NCBI RefSeq assembly: GCF_004365635.1
Contig: NZ_SOBH01000001.1
Location: forward strand, 496,001 to 560,000
DNA length: 64,000 nucleotides
Reading direction: 5' to 3'
Source: Litoreibacter halocynthiae
Lineage (GTDB): Bacteria > Pseudomonadota > Alphaproteobacteria > Rhodobacterales > Rhodobacteraceae
In this document: piece by piece, positions 61,979-64,000 of the stretch
Layout: every line of letters begins with the position of its first letter
Numbering within the stretch: position 1 is the stretch's first letter
Program-made: the position numbers and the translations under genes
Notes under the pieces: model-generated
What the model was told of the DNA's origin: nothing
Database searches by the model: none
The model's input: the letters and a program-made list of their open reading frames with translations, nothing else

Positions 61979-62923
61979 TTACGGAACCCCGAGTTCCGCG
62001 CGTGCGCCGATGTCGTCTATCATCGTGAAAAGGCTCTCCATCCAGCTTTCCTTCACCCGTGTCGCCAATTGCGAAAGAGGGCGATACAGCGGTGTCAAAG
62101 TTGCATATTCATATCGTATGGGCGCGTCAAAAGGCACAACGACGACCTGACCCCTGGAAATATCCAACTCTCGCTCTGTCACTACAGTCAGCGGATCCAC
62201 GATCGCACAGCAATGTCCAAGACTTATGAATGGTATCAGAGGCAGGAAGAACTGCGCTTCAATAGGGGACACATATGAAGCGTTTTCCTGCTCGAATGCC
62301 AGCGCCAGCTTGCGCGGGAAAGGATGATTGCCGTGCAGCGTCCCTATGGATTCACCATCCAGATCCGCAATGGTGACAGCATCAGCCTGGGCGAGCGGGT
62401 GATCCCGATGCAAAACGCAAAAGCAATCCGAGCTAATGGTTTCCGATCTGTATTGCGGCAGCTTCCCTTCTTGCCCATCGAAATCTGAAAAGCCGAAGTC
62501 GATGCTTTGCGTACTGGCCAACTCTCGTATCTGCGGAGAACTTCTCGAAGAAATGGTCGTCTGAAAATTGGCATCTTCCCCGATGTTATTGCTGATAAAT
62601 TTGGGGAAAATGAATGCGGACGGACCGGGCATCACCGCCACGTTCAAGCTTCCTGTCTCCGCTGACCTCAGTCCCTTCATCGTGCCCGAAATGGTCGACA
62701 GCCGATCAAGTACCATGGTCGCTTCGACGAGAAGGTATTGCGCCTCAGGAACTGGCACCAAGCGCCTGCCGCGCCGCTCAAACAAGGACAGCCCTAAGCT
62801 TTGTTCCAGGTTTTTGATTGCGTGGCTGATCGCTGGCTGGGTGCGCCCCAGTTTCTTGGCGGTCTGAGAGATGGAGCCGGACTCCATCACCTCGCGAAAG
62901 ACGGTGAGTTGGGTAAAGTTCAT
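61979..62923 (-). CDS. LysR family transcriptional regulator
   Basis: A 314-residue LysR-type regulator: N-terminal winged HTH (FTQLTVFREVMESGSISQTAKKLGRTQPAISHAI by position 3-36) and a C-terminal periplasmic-binding-protein-like effector domain. It is divergent from a TAXI-type TRAP binding-protein gene, with three short inverted repeats in the 129-base gap. By the usual LysR logic it represses itself and controls the transporter; the inducer is unknown. Confidence 0.94.
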   Translation of the reverse strand: MNFTQLTVFREVMESGSISQTAKKLGRTQPAISHAIKNLEQSLGLSLFERRGRRLVPVPEAQYLLVEATMVLDRLSTISGTMKGLRSAETGSLNVAVMPGPSAFIFPKFISNNIGEDANFQTTISSRSSPQIRELASTQSIDFGFSDFDGQEGKLPQYRSETISSDCFCVLHRDHPLAQADAVTIADLDGESIGTLHGNHPFPRKLALAFEQENASYVSPIEAQFFLPLIPFISLGHCCAIVDPLTVVTERELDISRGQVVVVPFDAPIRYEYATLTPLYRPLSQLATRVKESWMESLFTMIDDIGARAELGVP

Positions 62924-63052
62924 ACGAGATGTATAAGGAAAACTTTCCTTTTGTGAAATATAACAAATTTGTCTTTATGTGATTTTTCCATAACCTGATG
63001 GAAACAAAATTCGGCTGAACCGAATCTTGAATTCATCAACTGGGAGAAGACA
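62924..63052. promoter_or_regulatory. Divergent control region with three inverted repeats
   Basis: AAGGAAA-AC-TTTCCTT (62935-62950), TTTCCAT-N6-ATGGAAA (62985-63004) and ATTCGG-CTGAA-CCGAAT (63009-63025) are perfect dyads between the LysR gene and the TAXI gene. The middle one has the interrupted-dyad shape of LysR binding sites. The region is AT-rich. GGGAGAAG near 63042 is the ribosome site of the TAXI gene. Confidence 0.7.
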
Positions 63053-64000
63053 ATGAATATGATCAAAACCTTAGCGGGCATCGCATTGGCCGGCGCGTTG
63101 GCAGTGCCAGCGGTCGCACAAGACCCGACCTTTTTCCGCATCGGCACCGGCGGTGCAGGCGGCACCTATTTCCCCATCGGCGGCACCATCGCCAACGGCA
63201 TCTCCGCCCCTCCCGGTTCGCGGGCCTGCGATGACGGCGGCCAGTGCGGCGTGCCCGGTCTGATCGCGATTGCGCAATCGACCACAGCCTCCGTATTCAA
63301 CAACGCAGCCGTTCAAAATGGCGAGTTGGAAGCTGGACTTGCCGCCGCTGACGTCACCCGATCGATGTATCTGGGCGAAGGCAAGTTTGAAGGCAAAGAG
63401 CATCCCAAACTACGCATTGTCGCAAACCTTTACCCCGAGGACCTTCACCTCGTCATGCCCGCAGGCGCATCCATCAATGACCTTGGTGATCTGGCGGGCA
63501 AACGTGTCGGCATCGCGCAAGCAGGGTCCGGCACGCAAGTCGCCGTGCTGCAAATGCTCGAAGCCTGGGGTGTGACCCGTGACAACATGGAAGAAGCAGA
63601 ACTCAACAACAGCCAGTCCGCAGAACGTCTGGCAGATGGTCAGATTGATGCGTATTTCTATGCCGCAGGCTGGCCTGTGGCCGCCATGGTGCAACTGTCT
63701 TCCACCAAGGGCATGAGCTTGCATTCCTTCAGCGAAGCCGACCTTGCCAAGATCAACGAGATCGTCCCCGCCTACATCCCGTCCAAAATTCCGGGCGGCG
63801 TCTATGAGGGCGTTGACGAGGACATCATGACCCCAGCCGTGTCGGCAATGTTGGTCGTGTCGTCCGATCTGTCGGAAGAGCTGGTCTACGGTCTGACAAA
63901 GGCGCTGTGGAACGACAACACCCGCAAACTGCTCGATAACGGCCATGCCAAAGGCAAGCAGATCACGGCAGAAACCGCGCTTGACGGCGTCGCCGCCTTG
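63053..64000 (+). CDS. TAXI-type TRAP transporter solute-binding protein (C-terminus cut)
   Basis: The first 316 residues of a periplasmic TAXI-family binding protein; the frame runs off the window. The signal peptide ends AVPAVA-Q (residue 22), followed by FFRIGTGGAGGTYFPIGGTIANGI, the typical TAXI start. LDGQIDAYF-type sequence (ADGQIDAYFYAAGWP) and VGIAQAGSGTQ are further markers. It binds a solute, possibly a dicarboxylate or amino acid, for a DctM-type permease that should lie downstream. It is divergent from a LysR gene that probably controls it. Confidence 0.93.
   Translation, partial: MNMIKTLAGIALAGALAVPAVAQDPTFFRIGTGGAGGTYFPIGGTIANGISAPPGSRACDDGGQCGVPGLIAIAQSTTASVFNNAAVQNGELEAGLAAADVTRSMYLGEGKFEGKEHPKLRIVANLYPEDLHLVMPAGASINDLGDLAGKRVGIAQAGSGTQVAVLQMLEAWGVTRDNMEEAELNNSQSAERLADGQIDAYFYAAGWPVAAMVQLSSTKGMSLHSFSEADLAKINEIVPAYIPSKIPGGVYEGVDEDIMTPAVSAMLVVSSDLSEELVYGLTKALWNDNTRKLLDNGHAKGKQITAETALDGVAAL

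Overview
The window is a gene-dense, GC-rich piece of bacterial chromosome. Gene content points to an alphaproteobacterium of the Rhodobacterales (Roseobacter/Rhodobacter group): aerobic cobaltochelatase cobS/cobT next to dnaJ/bolA, a single-cysteine DksA, the ornithine-lipid acyltransferase olsB, the long-form dCTP deaminase, the yceD-rpmF-plsX-fabH-ihfA-merR cluster, and argS-SPOR-nagZ-scpA-scpB. No rRNA, CRISPR array, prophage or plasmid backbone is visible. This is chromosomal core with a few accessory patches. All family assignments come from reading the translated sequences; no database search was run.

Layout. 1-4.2 kb: cobT (truncated by the window edge), cobS, a C-terminal J-domain protein, BolA, a DUF4177-like protein and a small membrane protein. 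4.1-4.8 kb: the only long gene-free stretch. 4.8-13 kb: amicyanin-like cupredoxin, gatB, a lytic transglycosylase, an SDR, a ParA-type ATPase, pepN and small proteins. 13-22 kb: malate synthase G, a PuuD-like amidohydrolase, an SCP2 protein, an HSL-type esterase, an HpcH/HpaI aldolase, RlmI-like methyltransferase coupled to a PIN protein, and an M48 protease. 22.4-23.5 kb: two orphan genes, one a small exported protein with a duplicated peptide. 23.7-27.6 kb: a MoxR ATPase / DUF2927 lipoprotein / 57-residue membrane protein / CoxE-type VWA cluster. 27.7-33 kb: dksA, lysE-like, xthA, three small proteins, erpA-like, a STAS-like protein and a dGTPase. 33-39.9 kb: argS, SPOR protein, nagZ, scpA, scpB, then an AraC regulator and a VOC protein. 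39.9-47.2 kb: dcd, tRNA-Pro(GGG), merR with a hexanucleotide repeat, ihfA, fabH, plsX, rpmF, yceD, bamE and olsB. 47.2-54.9 kb: ABC-F ATPase, Ldh-type oxidoreductase, YdcZ-like transporter, SDR, a HELVH lipoprotein, twin small c-type cytochromes, and a RAYT transposase with four REP hairpins beside an AT-rich zinc-ribbon gene. 54.9-64 kb: parE, a pilin-like peptide, a MATE pump, a CAP-domain protein, hypotheticals, a DedA-type protein, and a divergent LysR / TAXI-TRAP binding protein pair that runs off the end.

How genes fit together. Fatty-acid and phospholipid initiation (plsX, fabH) is co-oriented with L32 and IHF-alpha. Outer-membrane assembly (bamE) and ornithine-lipid synthesis (olsB) are adjacent. 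Peptidoglycan recycling (nagZ), a SPOR protein and condensin accessory subunits share one transcription direction. MoxR-VWA genes look like a chaperone module acting with an exported lipoprotein.

The most unusual features are the RAYT gene, whose reading frame contains an in-frame inverted REP pair and ends inside another; the MoxR-DUF2927-VWA module; the duplicated-peptide exported protein; the (Glu-Pro)16 microsatellite in the MerR regulator; a PIN protein translationally coupled to an rRNA methyltransferase; and a ribosome-site hairpin before a small exported protein.
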